NCBI RefSeq assembly: GCF_901000735.1
Contig: NC_081544.1
Span: 15,701,394-15,765,393, forward strand
Direction: 5' to 3'
Origin: Corylus avellana
Lineage: Eukaryota; Streptophyta; Magnoliopsida; Fagales; Betulaceae
DNA: 64,000 nucleotides
A model generated the notes under the pieces. The model searched no databases. It was not told the origin of the DNA and saw only the letters and a program-made list of their open reading frames with translations. Made by a program: the position numbers and the translations under genes. Below are positions 22,393 to 34,284 of this stretch, one piece after another (position 1 is the first letter of the stretch; each line of letters starts with the position of its first letter).

Positions 22393-22397
<5 letters not shown>
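21180..22397 (+). other. Viral pregenomic leader region
   Basis: About 1.2 kb of non-coding sequence follows the TATA box. It includes a 22-bp stem (arms 21834-21855 and 21894-21915, one G-U-type mismatch, 38-nt loop) and then 60-bp repeats. Long structured leaders are typical of caulimovirid pregenomic RNA. I could not find the expected Met-tRNA primer site TGGTATCAGAGC, so it is lost, diverged or outside the integrated part. Confidence 0.6.
21962..22287 (+). repeat. About 60-bp tandem repeats in the viral leader
   Basis: Five and a half diverged units start near 21962, with the pattern CGTCxxGACGAAGxAGCTGACGGGAAAA followed by TTCAGTCCCGTTACATGTC. Each unit carries CGTC and TGACGGG as short inverted halves, so each could fold into its own small hairpin. 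The last units are the most diverged. Confidence 0.75.

Positions 22398-22399
<2 letters not shown>

Positions 22400-22449
<50 letters not shown>
22400..22449. repeat. (TA)n tract at the right viral junction
   Basis: An uninterrupted TA repeat of about 50 bp begins immediately after the last sequence attributable to the viral leader. Confidence 0.95.
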
Positions 22450-22451
<2 letters not shown>

Positions 22452-24568
22452 AAAACTCCTAGAATAGCCTAGAATTGCGACAAGTGGCATGAACCCATTT
22501 TTTTAGGCTAAACCAGTTTTTAAGACACCGGTTCATATGAACCCTTTATTTTAAGTCACTTAACTTGTTTACTAAAATAAGTTAAAACATGCATTTAGTG
22601 AACAATAATTACGTGAGTATTAAAGTGCTTTTTCGGGTTTAATATGTTTAGTTTGTGTTACGGTTCTTGCCTCCATCAAATCGGTTGCATTCTCGCCAAA
22701 GCATATGAAGTTTGTTTTTCCATCATTTCACTCTCTGCAACAAAATCTGTGTGATTAATTCTCAGTGTCCAGTGGTCCCCTCTCTCTCCCAGACCCAAAT
22801 GGTAAGTTTCTCGTATATAATCGTATTCAGTTTTTCACTCTATTTTTCTGTTAGAAGTTACTTCTACTAGGCATTTCAAAAATTGTTATTTTGTGTTTTG
22901 TGAATAGATAAATTAAAGTAATTTGTTTTCTAGAATATTTGTAGGAAAATATGGATTAAACTAAAATTAAGGGTCTTATAATCATAAAATTTATGTAATT
23001 TATATATTCATGCAATGTTCTATGTGTGAATGTGTCACTATTTCAATAATATATTGGTTATTTGATATTAAACTATAATGAGACTGCCGCGGATTACACT
23101 GGTTATGCACTAGTATGCTATAATATGAAAATCATATTATAGTTCAAACTGTATGGTCTACTCGAGATATTACCCCTTCTTAGCAGGGTTAGCGTTGTCC
23201 CTTGGAATCTATAATACAATACCGGTGCTCTAGGTATTGTACATTACTTTTAATAACACTAGCAGCTTGACCGAGTACAACCTTAAATGGCCGACGCTAC
23301 TAATGATGTATGTCTTGTAGTTACCCACCAATCAAACATGGCTACGCCGGTCACTAAACAACTGTTGGATCCAAGGCTTTTGACCATAAAGTTAACATGT
23401 ATAGTAAGCCCATGGTTGTTATCCCACAGTTAAGATGTATAGTAAGCCCATGGTTGTTATCAACTGTCAGATGATGCAATTAATCTTATCCGTCTTTTAC
23501 ATGCATGCTCTTACAAATCTCACCATGTTCATTATCTTCATTAATCAACACACATTTTCACAAAATAGAGTTTATAGTAGATCAAAATGTATTACACGAG
23601 AGTTGTAAGAATGCATGTTTGGTACACATAAAATAGTCATGCAATGCAGGAAAAGTAAAAACAAATATTCATTTGAGTTTTTACTCACCAGGGTCATATT
23701 GTTCCTCCAAATACTCCTCCAAACGTTCCCCTTCCTCGTAATCTGTTAAAAGACCTATCATTAGTTCTAGATTTGAGCTAAAACAAGTCTTAGACTTAAA
23801 CACCTTCAAAACAGAGTTCCTGCCTCACCTTCCATCATTTGGATAGATTAGCTCAAACGTTCGGCCTCAACCTTGAATGTTCGGCTAAAGAGGTTCAAAT
23901 GATCAATGCTGGGCAGAAAACCCATTTGGAACCAAATAGTCTCCTAATCACTTCTAAGCAAGTTCTAATGTTATAACAAGATCCCTAACATACTCTGAGC
24001 CCAAAATAACATCTCCATGTAGAAGAAAATACGTCCAACGAAAATGAAACGTTAACCTTAGCTTAAACCAAGATTAAAACCTAAAACAACTACATAAGCC
24101 CAAATCTAACAACCAAATTATGAAAAACTCTTAACTAGCATAACAACTAGGTGAAGAACAATTCAAGTTAAGAAGGTTACTTCTCTAGAAGCAAGGCCTC
24201 CAAGAAAACTCTATTCTTTTCAAAAACTCATAAACACTCACAAGTAGGATTTCTCTAAGGCCCAGAGGGCAAAATGAGGCTTAAAAGGGTGTGGGAAGGG
24301 GTATTTATATGGTTGGAAAAGCTGAGGGCACTATTGCGACAGTTCAGCAGGTCATTGAACGTTCAGTGGTCCCTAGTCGAATGATTGGTGTACTATTACC
24401 CAACGGATCTAGGGTTGCATATCGAATGTTCGGTGGTCTCCCTGTCGATCGTTCAGCCAGAACCAGAAGTCCAAAAATCTTACTTCCAACGAACCCTAAT
24501 GAACCGGGCAATCTTGCTCACCTTCGAACTAAGCTAAAGACATCATAGTAATTAATCGGGAAACGACA
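22450..24568 (-). mobile_element. 3' LTR of a minus-strand gypsy-type element (left end uncertain)
   Basis: Read on the minus strand, the region just right of 24568 contains CTCAAGGACGAAATTTTTAT and then the purine tract AGGAGGGAGGAG, directly followed by TGTCGTTTCCCGA. That order is characteristic of the 3' end of Ty3/gypsy (Tekay/Del-like) elements. Within the LTR a CATATAAATACCCC promoter box lies near 24295-24310. Short CpG palindromes (GAACGTTC, GAACATTCG, GAACGATCG) cluster upstream of it. A 39-bp direct repeat occurs at about 23393-23470. I cannot place the other LTR end between 22450 and about 23080. Confidence 0.5.
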
Positions 24569-24637
24569 CTCCTCCCTCCTTATAAAAATTTCGTCCTTGA
24601 GATTTCAGAAGTAAAATACTCGGGGCACTACATTCAT

Positions 24638-26050
24638 TGATAAGTGCTGAATGTTACACATTCTAGCCCCTTAATTCACATATGTTAATCTCTTAGTTTT
24701 GTTATAATGTGATGTTTTGTGTTGTTTTTGTGTTTTCTTTCAGTTTTTAGGTTTTCGGAGAAAAGAAAGCATTTCTGGGAAGTTCCAAGATTAAAGGACA
24801 ATTTGGGAGAAAAGATGGAGTTGTAGGATCGATTGCAGGCCAAGCTAAGCTTGGGCGCATCAGTGCTCGAGCGCACAAGCCACTAGGATCAAGTGCAATA
24901 GCACTCGATCGCACAAGCAGCCAAGCTTGAGCGCATTAGCACTTGAGCGCACAATGGCAAGGATCAAGCGCAGGTATGCGCTCAAGCGAAAATCACTGGG
25001 ATCGAGCGCACTCGTGTGCCCAACATGCAGCCAGACTCCTTTTTCACTTCAGATTGGGTTTTCAGTCTCCTTTTTGGATTAGGAGTCTGACACACGGTTT
25101 TCCTAGGATTTCTAGGGCTACTAGGGTTAATCCTTATAAATAGACTTCTAAGCATTGAGAAAAATATACAATCTTGGAGAGAAGAATTAAAGGCTCAATA
25201 AAGAAGCGTTTTCGGTTTCTTCTTTTCCCTTTTATTTTTAGGATGATTAGCATTCGAAGTATGTGTAACTAATATTTTAGTTAGGGCTCGATTGAAGCCC
25301 TAGTCATGTCTTTTTAGGATTTCAATATTGGCACCTTTGCTGCAATTATATTTGAGTGCTTCACTTGATTATTTCCTGTTTAATCGAATTCCTCATATGA
25401 ATGTGCTCGACAAACATATGCATTGTTTGGATTTGTTATTTGTGTCAATTTGGATGACCGAGTCTTGGGCACAATAGAGTGACAAAAAAACCTCATCACG
25501 GGTTCTTGGATTAATCAACATGGAGAACCGGGAGTAGATACCATGTCGTAGGCTTCATGTGTTTGTCGATTTCCATAGATTTGTGCTTTCTTGAAGAACA
25601 ACTTAGTGGATACCATGCTAAATCCTTTGAGAAAGAAAAGAATTAGAGTAGATACCATGCCTAATTTATTGCTTACGGAGAGCAATAGCTTAGGGAATAG
25701 ATACCAAGCTCTTAGGTTGGCAAGCATTAAGTATATCGGTATAATTGTTAGCATTGGAATATTGTTTATCTTAATTGAGTATGATTAGCAGTGGATGTCA
25801 AAACCCTAACCCTTGTTCTTAATATTATTTCTATCTTTTATTACCTTTTTATTTTACTATTCAATTCAACCTGTGACATCTTCTTTAATTCAACTAATTA
25901 ATTAGGAAATTACTTCTAAGCATAATTTACACAATCCTCGCGGGAATGATCTCTTATTTGCCTACTATATTAGCATTTTGATCTTGTGCACTTGCGAGTA
26001 AAACGTACCAATTATTCGCCTATTAATTTAGGTGAGTAATTGTGACAACA
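24638..26050 (+). mobile_element. LTR A (family I), 5' LTR of a plus-strand element
   Basis: The LTR runs from TGATAAGTGCTGAATGTT to ...TTGTGACAACA and is followed at once by a primer-binding site. It has a GATCGAGCGCA-type cluster at about 24835-25010 and a TATAAATAG box at 25135-25143. The 3' half has words shared by all family I LTRs (GGGCTCGATTGAAGCCCTAG, TAGATACCATG, AATCCTCGCGGGAATGA). It was inserted into the 3' end of the gypsy-type element. No matching 3' LTR with a target duplication is seen. Confidence 0.85.
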
Positions 26051-26056
26051 AGTTTT

Positions 26057-26074
26057 TGGCGCCGTTGCCAGGGA
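26057..26074 (+). other. Primer-binding site of LTR A, tRNA-Asp type
   Basis: TGGCGCCGTTGCCAGGGA differs at one base from the complement of the tRNA-Asp 3' end. Its internal region is only 211 bp long (26051-26261), with a GAGCTCGAG/GATCGAGCGC cluster. It is then cut by the next LTR, which starts exactly at the end of a GATCGAGCGC motif. Confidence 0.85.
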
Positions 26075-26261
26075 TTGATTTAAATTTTGTTTAGAATTTT
26101 TTTTTTCCATTAAGTTTAGATTATTTATTTTTTATTTTTTAATCTGTTTCTCTATTTTTGTGTTTTTTCGTTTTTGTTCTGTAGTGGTGCGCTCGAGCTC
26201 CCATTCTAGGAGCTCGAGCCCACTAGTGCGATTTATTACATAAGCCATTGCGATCGAGCGC

Positions 26262-27529
26262 TGATAAGAGCTAAAATAGTCATATTTTAGTCCCTTAATT
26301 CACATATGTTAGGCTCTTAGTTTTGTTATTATTTGATGTTTTGTTTCCTTTTTGTGTTTTATGTCTTTTTATAGGTTTTTAAAGAAAAGGAAGCAATTCT
26401 GGAAATTTCGGACTTAAAGGGCAATTTTGGAAAAATCTAGAGCTTTGGGATCGAGCACAAGCCACTAGGCTCAAGCGCCCATGCACTCGAGCGCAACATC
26501 AGTGGGATCGATCGTAGAAGTGCGATCGAGCGCAACCCCTTAGGATCAGATGCAGCCAAGACTCCTTTTTCACCCCAAAATTAGGTTTTCCTAATCCTAA
26601 TTGTACTAGGAAGTTAGACCTCCGATTTTACTAGGTTTACTAGGACTTTTATGTTTTCCTAAGCCTATAAATAGACATCTAAGCCGCTAGAAAAAAGTGA
26701 GGAGAAAGAGGCACAAGTTCTGGAAAGGAATTAAAGGCTAGATCAATAGGAGTTTGGGTTTTTCTTCTCTTCCACCTTTTATTTTGTTATGTAGTTTATA
26801 TTTTAATTAGAGCAAGATTGAAGCCCTAATCATGTCTTTTTAGGATTTCAATTTCGCCTTTGTTTCAAACATATTTTGGTATTTTAATTGATTAATTTAT
26901 GGTTAATTGAATTCCTCATATGCATATGGTATGAATTTGTTAATTAAATCAATTTAGATGATTGAGTCTTGGGCTTAATAAAGTGACAAAAGAACCTCAT
27001 CACGGGTTCTTGGCTTAATCAACATGGGGAACTAGGAGTAGATACCATGTCCTAGGCTTCATGTATTTGTCGATTTCCATAGATTTATGCTTCCCTAAAG
27101 AACAACTTAGTAGATACCATGCTAAATCCTTTGGGGAAGAAAAGAATTAGAGTAGATACCATGCCTAGCTCGTTACTTAGTGAAATCAATTACTTAAGGA
27201 GTAGATATCATGCCCTTAGGTTGACAAGCATTAAATATACCGTATGATTGGAATATTGGCATATTATTATCTTAATTAGTCTGTTTAGTAGTGGATATCA
27301 AAACCCTAATCCTTTTTAGTCTTAGTTTATCTTTTATTTTATTCCTTCATTTCAATTCTATTTGTGACAATCTGTTATTAAATAGGCTATCAATTCTAAA
27401 CATGATTTACCAATCCTCGTGGGAATGATCTCGTATTTACTTGCTATACTATCGTTTTGATCTTGTGCATTTGCGAGTAAAACGTTCCGAGTATTCGCCT
27501 ATTAATTTAGGTGGGTATTTGGCACAACA
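26262..27529 (+). mobile_element. LTR B (family I), 5' LTR of a second plus-strand element
   Basis: TGATAAGAGCTAAAATAG to ...TTTGGCACAACA, 1,268 bp, followed by a decayed primer-binding site (TTGCGCCGTTGTCGGAGA at 27536-27553). The motif cluster is at about 26449-26550 and CTATAAATAG lies near 26665. Its left edge abuts LTR A's internal region inside a GATCGAGCGC word, with no clear target duplication. Confidence 0.8.
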
Positions 27530-29598
27530 AATTTTTTGCGCCGTTGTCGGAGATTGTGTTAAATTGTGTTTAGAATTTTTTTCCTTTAGTTTAGTTTAAT
27601 TCTTTTTAATTTCAATTTTGTTTATTTTATTTTCTCTGTTTTTTGTTCAATTTTTAATTTTGTTGATTGTATTTACTTTGTTTTGTTTGTTCTGTTTAGA
27701 TTTTATTTTTGTTTATTTTTATGTTTTTAGTTGTTTTTGTTTTCTGTTCGCAACTCTGATATTTTATGCGGCAGTGCGATCGATCGTAGGTGGTCTGCGA
27801 TTGAGCGCATCACTGCCACACAACAGTACTGATGCTGCTGTGAGTCCTTCATGAGTGGGTGCTGCGACAGTGCGCTCAAGTGCCTATTCCAGGGAGATCG
27901 AGAGTAGTTATGCGGTCGAGCGCAGTTGCATTACGATTGAGCGCATAGCCAGATAGCAGTACTGAAGCTACTAATTTCAATTATGTTTTTATTTTTGTTT
28001 TTGTTTTTGTATCTTTATTAAAATTATGTTAGTTTCTATTATTTTTATTTTGTATTTTTAATTTTTCCCTGTTTTCTGTCCGCAACTATGAGCTATCATG
28101 CGGCAGTGTGATCGAGCACAAGTCCTCAGCGAATCGAGCGCACTATTGCCAGACAGCAGTTGCTGTATTTTTATTCCGCTACAGAGCGACAAAGCACCCA
28201 ACCAGAGGAATCGAGTGTATCCATGTGATCGATCGCATGTCCCCTACGATCGAGCGCACCTCCATCCAGCAGTACTGAAGCAACTGTAAATTTCGAATCT
28301 AATTGGCTTCTTTTTCATGCAGGGTCATCGATCTCAGAATTGAGCCATCATTCTGTACGATGCCTGCTCTATGCACTTGAGTCCTCCATTAGGCCAGGGT
28401 ACATGATCTCCTTCCTGGTTTTATTTTCTCCATTGTTGTTCAATTTTTATTCTTTGATTTTTTTATTACAACAATGTGTTGCACTTGACTAGTATTTGGT
28501 TGGAGTATGTATTTGTTTTAGGGGCAAGTGTTCTTGCAAGTTTGGGGTTATGCTATGAGCCATACCTATTCCAACTAGCATCTCACAGAGAATAGTAGTA
28601 CTGAAGCTACTATCAACAGTCTAGTTGAAGACGGTAAACTTAGCGCTCTTGAGAGGCACCCCATTCCATGACAAGTGTTCATACATTCGAGTTTGGGGGT
28701 ATGCTACGAGCCATACCTTTGTCCAGCCAGTTTTCTCATATCTCGGGTAAGATCTTTCCATGTTTTTCTACACATTGAGGACAATGTGTAATTTAAGTTT
28801 TGGGGTATGGGGAACACACACACAACTTTGCCTAAATTTTTTTGAAAATTTTGATTTTTATGAAAATTTTGAAAGAAATGCATGTTCATGATATTCCTGA
28901 GATTTTTGGTTGATCTAGAAAACTATGATTTGAATTTTATTGTTGAGCTTAAAATGTTGAACAAATGATCTGATGGCGAGAATTCAAAGTCTGGTTACTT
29001 ACTTTTGGCATTTGAGAATTTACTTGTTTTAATTTTAAATTGCCACAAGCACATTAGCACATAATTTATGGGGTACGACATGTTAATTTGATTGTGTATG
29101 TTTCAATGTCTTGGGTGAAGCTATGTGACTTGTTGGGTGAATACTTTGGCATATATATAAAAAGAGAAAAAAGTGTAAAAAAACAAAATGATCATTGTGA
29201 AATTTTTGCTAAGTAACTGGACCTCTTGCCTCATTAAGCAATGAGTGTTCATGTCAAAAGGTGAAAATTTTAATATGGTTAATATCATGGCGAGTTTGGT
29301 TTCATAGTTTTTTTGACTCGAGTTAGTAAGTCCTTAGGGGTGTGCCTTTACACCTAAGCCCTAAAGTCATCTGGTTTGGGAGTCATTGGCTTAACACTCG
29401 TTACATGGGTCAATTAGCAAGCTTAAAGGAACTAAGCATTGTAGAGCCTGAAAAGAAAAGAAAAAGAAAAGAAAGTTATCCCTTGGTTATTCATTATGAT
29501 AGGGATCCCAATGAACTTTGAGGTATTGAGTCATTGCACATTGAAAATAATTTGGAAGCCTCATAGTTATGTGCTAGTTCACTTTACACTAAATTGAA
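27530..29598 (+). mobile_element. Internal region of element B (ORF deleted)
   Basis: The PBS-proximal part has three clusters of GATCGAGCGC-type motifs (27775-27830, 27870-27945, 28105-28265), each followed by GCAGTACTGAAGC-type words, as if the leader had been duplicated. From 28340 the sequence jumps to the conserved 3' non-coding region (TATGCTATGAGCCATACC, GGCACCCCATTCC, GACTCGAGTTAGTAAGTCC). The gag-like ORF present in the element at 42584-52936 is therefore deleted. Repeated AAGTTTGGGG tracts occur at about 28538, 28690 and 28796. A minus-strand LTR truncates the region at 29599. Confidence 0.75.
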
Positions 29599-31080
29599 TG
29601 TTGTGCCTAAATACTACCTAAATTAATAGATAATATTTAGTACGTTTTAACTCGTAAGTGCACAAGATCAAAACAATAGTATAGTGCAGCAAGTACGAGG
29701 TCGATCCCACGAGGATTGTGATTTTGTTTTGAATTAATTAAAATATCAAATTGTCACAGATTTGATATTGAGAAAAAGAAATAAAAAATATAAAGATAAA
29801 GTAAAGGTAAAGGCAAAGGTAAAGGTAGGGCTTTGATATCCACCACTAATCATGCTTAGATAATATAACAATATGCCAATGATCCAATCATATTGTGAAT
29901 ACTTAATGTTTGCCACCCTAAGGGCATGGGTGTCTACTCCTTAAGCTATTGATTTCCCTAAGCAACGAATTAGACATGGGTGTTTACTCTAATTTTTTTC
30001 TTTCTTAAAGGATTTAGCATGGGTGTCTACTAAGTTGTTCTTTAAGAAAGCATAAATCTGTGGAAATCGACAAACACATGAGGCCTAGGGCATGGGTGTC
30101 TACTCCAGGTTCCCCATGTTGATTAACCCAAGAACCCGGTGTGAATTACTTTCGTTACTTATGTTAAACCCAGGACTCGGTCATCCAAATTGATTTAACT
30201 GACTAGTCCATACCACATGCATATGTTGGCCAGATAGACACATATGAGGAATTCATGAAAGCAGGTATTAATCAAGTTAAATAACACAATATGATTATCA
30301 CAAAGGCGCTAATATTGAAATATTAAATAAACATAATTAGGGCTTCAATCTAGCCCTCCTTAAGAGTTAGTTACACATAATAAAAATAAAAGCAAAAAGA
30401 AAAGGTAAAGAAAGAACCAAAAACCGCTCCTAGAAGTAGCCTTCAATCCTCTCCCCAAAGTTGTCTCCTTCTAATTGTCCCCAAGGATTTTTTGGATGCT
30501 CTAAATTGTGAGGCTTAGGGGTCTATTTATAGAGCTTAGGAGAGTCCTAGAAGCCCTAGTAATCCTAAGAATTTCGGAGTTTTAAGTACAAGTCCAATTA
30601 GGATAAAGAAAACCTAAGTCCAAATCGGAATAGGATTCGCCCAAAATTGCGGTCCTGTCTTGCGGCGTGATTTTGGCCTTGCGGCGCTCCCTATTGGGAA
30701 AATACTATTTCACAATGATTTGTAACCCTTTGAGTTATTTTTCCAATGTCGCTTGAATCACCTCAATCGGATATCTGAATTGAATGTTATGGTCAAAATA
30801 CTAAGAGGTATGCAGAATCCAATTTTGCCTCCAATCCGATTTTGACTATTATTTGAGAAATTCCGATTTACTCCTTTCCTTTATTGGATTAAACTTAACC
30901 ATGATTGGCGAAGCTTAACCATATCTTCTAGGTCTTCCAAATTTGCCCTTTAAGCTTGTAATTCTTCCAGAAACACTTTCTTTTCTTCCAAAAGCCTAAA
31001 AAACAAGGAAAATACAGAACGGAAGTAAAATGGCCTAATTAACCAAAACCAAAGGATTAAAACATGCAAGTTAAGGGCCA
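29599..31080 (-). mobile_element. LTR F (family I, motif-poor), truncated
   Basis: Reading on the minus strand, its inner end ...TTAGGTAGTATTTAGGCACAACA is at 29599. The promoter words CTATTTATAGAG lie at about 30523. Instead of GATCGAGCGCA motifs it has two TTGCGGCG words near 30660-30685. The outer end is missing, since the LTR stops in GTTAAGGGC at about 31080. There it is fused to a second minus-strand LTR that lacks its own inner 150 bp or so. Confidence 0.75.
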
Positions 31081-32274
31081 GCAAAACAAAGATTGATTTT
31101 TGAAGTGATGATAATAAAGGGTAGAGCTTTGATATCCACCACTAATTATATTTAGCAAATATAACAATATGCCAATGCTTTGATCAGGTTATGCATATCT
31201 AATATTTGTCAACCTTAGGGCATGGCGTATACTCCTAAAGCTATAGATTTCCCTAAGCAACAAGTTAAGCATGTCGTCTACTCTAACTCTTCTCATTCCT
31301 AAGGGATTTAGCATGATTTATACTAAGTTATTCCTTAGGAAAGCATATGTTCTATGGAAATCAACAAATACACGAGGCCTAGGGCATGGCATATACTCCC
31401 GGTTCCCCATGTTGATTAACCCAAGAACCCAGCGTGGATTTCTTTTGTTACTTATGTTAAACCCAGGACTCGGCCATCCAAATTGATTTAACTAACTAGT
31501 CTGTACCACATGCATATGTTGATCAGGCACACACATATAAGGAATTCATGCAAGCAAGTATTAATCAAGTTAAATAGCACAACAAGATCATCACAAAGGC
31601 GCCAATATTGAAATATTAACAAAACATAACTAGGGCTTCAATCAAGCCCTACTAATTAAATTAGCTACACATAAAGTTGATGTTAAACATCTTCATAAAA
31701 TAAAATAAAAGAATAAACCCGAGACTTGAACTTGAAGAGCTCCTATTCTTCTCCTTTCCAAGTCTCTCAATTCTAGAGGCTTAAGGGTCTATTTATAGGC
31801 TTTAGAAGTCCTAGACAAAGTAGTAAACCTAGGGATTTTGTAGGGTTTTGAGACTTATTACAAATTGGAATTGGAAACCCTAATATGGAAATAATGTCAA
31901 TCTAGCCGCCACTTGATAAGTTTCCTGCGCACGGGTGTGCTCAATCGCAGCCCGTGTGCGCTCGATCGCAGGTCTGCGATTGTTCCTTCTTTTGGCATGA
32001 GCCCGATCGCTCCTGGCTTGCTTGATGCTGTGTCCTCTCAGGTATTGCGCTCGATCGCAGGTACCCTACGATTGATCGCAGTACCAGGGAGCTACGATTG
32101 TCTTCATTTCCTCTTTTGAGCTCAAATCACCTAGTTTTAGTTCTTTTTCTTCCAAAAGCCTGTAAAAGTATGAAAAACACAAAAAAAGGAATTAAAATGG
32201 CCTAATTAATTAAAACCAAAAGATTAAAACATGCAAGTTAAGGGCTGAAAATATGAATATTTTAGCACTTATCA
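31081..32274 (-). mobile_element. LTR G (family I), truncated at its inner end
   Basis: It starts within the LTR (GATTGATTTTTGAAGTGATGA corresponds to the start of the TAGGGCTTTGATATCC block) and runs to the outer end ...TTTTAGCACTTATCA at 32274. The motif cluster lies at about 31925-32100, with GCGATTGATCGCA and GCGCTCGATCGCA. CTATTTATAGGC near 31790 is the promoter box on the minus strand. F and G together look like a product of unequal recombination. Confidence 0.75.
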
Positions 32275-32332
32275 AAACTCTCTACATGGGATAGAGAACT
32301 CTCACTCTAAACCCTTTAGCAGGATAGAGGCT

Positions 32333-32792
32333 TGAGAAGTATTGAATGTTACACATTCTAGCCCCTTAATTCACATACGTTAATCTCTTAGTTTTGTTAT
32401 AGTTTGATGTTTTGCTTTGTTTTTGTGTTTTCTTGTAGTTTTGAGGGTTTTGAAGAAAAGCAAACGTTTTCTTGCAGGAGGTTGGGATCGATTGCAAGCA
32501 GCAATAGGCTCGAGCGCAAGTCTGCTAGGATCGAGCGCATCAGCGCTCGATTGGACATGCAGCAGGCTCGAACGCCCAATCCAAGGATCGATCTCAGGCA
32601 TGTGATCGAGCACACCCTCCTGCGATTGAGTGCAATCATGCACTGGGCAGCCAAGGACGCGGTTCCACACGGTTTCAACCTCTAAAAACCAATTCCAACT
32701 TGATTTGTGAGTTGATTGGCTGTACAAGAACTTCTAGGGTTTTTTCCAATCTATAAATAGACTCTCTATTCCTCCAAATAAAGGGGAGAGAA
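32333..32792 (+). mobile_element. LTR H (family I), 5' part only
   Basis: TGAGAAGTATTGAATGTTAC matches the start of LTR A. The motif cluster is at about 32485-32640 and CTATAAATAG near 32752. It stops at 32792, where a minus-strand LTR begins. Between LTR G and this LTR lie 58 bp (32275-32332) that I cannot assign. Confidence 0.75.
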
Positions 32793-34284
32793 TATTGTGC
32801 CAAATACTACCTAAATTAATAGATAAAATTTAGTACATTTTACTCGCAAGTGCACAAGATCAAACAATAATATAGTGCAGCAAGTACGAAATCGATCCCA
32901 CGGAGATTGTTGATTTTGTTTTAGAAGTAATTAAAATACCAAAATTGTTATGAGATTGATATTGATACTAAGGAAAAGAAATAAAGATAAAGATAAGGTA
33001 AAGGTTGGGCTTTGATATCCACCACTAATTATGCTCAAATAATATAACAATATGCTAATGATCCAATCATATTATGAATACCTAATGTTTGCCAACCTAA
33101 GGGAATGGGTGTCTACTCCTTAAGCTATTGATTTCTCTAAGCAACGAGTTAGGCATGGGTGTATACTCTAACTCTTGTCTTTCCCAAATGATTTAGCATG
33201 AGTATATGCTAAGTTGTTCTTTACGAAAACATAAATCTATGGAAATCGACAAACACATGGAGCCTAGGGCATGGGTGTATACACCCGGTTTTCCATGTTG
33301 ACTAACCCAAGAATCCGGTGTGGATTTCTTTTGTTACTCTTATTAAACCTAGGACTCGGTCATTCAAATTGATTCAACTAACTAATCTATACCACATGCA
33401 TATAATGGCTAATCACATACATATGAGGAATTCAAAAAAACAGGAATTAATCAAGTTAACACAATATGATTATCACAAAGGTGCCAATATTGAAATATTA
33501 AATAAACATAATCAGGGCTTCAATCTAGCCCTCCTTAAGAGTTAGTTACATATAATTAAAATAAAACTAAAAATAAAAGGGAAAGAAAGAACCAAAAACA
33601 ACTCCTAGAAGTAGCCTCCAACTTCTCCTCTCCAAGCTTGTTTCCTTCCAGTTATCTATTGAATTGTGAGGCTTAGAGGTCTATTTATAGGACTTAGGAG
33701 AGTCCTAGAACACCTAGTAATCCTAGGAAATTCAGAGATTTAAGTCCTAGCCCAATTAGGATAAAGAAAACCTAAGTCCAAATCGGAATAGGATTTGTCC
33801 ACAATTGCGTTGCTATCTTGTGGGGTGACTTTGGCATAGCGATGCTCCGAATTAGGAAAATTATATTTCATAATGATTTGTATAATTTTGAGTTAGATTT
33901 CCAATACTTCTTGAATCACTTCAATTGGATATTTGAGCTGAAAGTTATGGTCAAAATACCAAGACATGTACAGAATCCAATTTTGAATCCATTCGATTTC
34001 GACTCCAATTTGAGAAATTCCGATTTAATCATTTCCTTTATTTGATTAAACTTAACCACATCATATAGGTCCTTTATTATGATTGCTTAAACTTAACCAT
34101 ATCTTCTAGGTCTTCCCAATTTGCCCTTTAAGCAAGGAATTTTTCCATAAACGCTTTCTTTTCTTCCAAAAACCTATAAAACAAAGAAAATACAAAAATG
34201 AAATAAAATAGTATAAACTAATAAAACTAAGGAATTAACAAATATAAGTTAAGGGCTAAAATATGAATATTTTGGCACTTATCA
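32793..34284 (-). mobile_element. LTR I (family I, motif-poor), 3' LTR of a minus-strand element
   Basis: The inner end at 32793 (TATTGTGCC for the usual TGTTGTGCC) and the outer end ...GGCACTTATCA at 34284 bound 1,492 bp. The polypurine tract lies directly to the right, so this is the 3' LTR of a minus-strand element. Like LTR F it has a longer central part with CAATCCGATTTTGA-type words, and no GATCGAGCGCA cluster, only GCGTTGC and GCGATGC remnants near 33806-33846. Confidence 0.8.

Larger units (their letters stand above)
14142..22397 (+). mobile_element. Endogenous caulimovirid, florendovirus-like
   Basis: Order on the plus strand: movement domain, capsid-type region with zinc knuckle, aspartic protease, reverse transcriptase, RNase H, a second overlapping ORF, a TATA promoter and a long leader. 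There is no integrase and there are no LTRs, which fits an integrated pararetrovirus rather than a retrotransposon. One long polyprotein plus a downstream ORF of unknown function that overlaps its end is the arrangement described for florendoviruses (endogenous Caulimoviridae). At least seven in-frame stops and several frameshifts mean this copy cannot encode the polyprotein. The right end abuts a (TA)n tract; the left end is unresolved. Genus assignment is inference. Confidence 0.85.
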
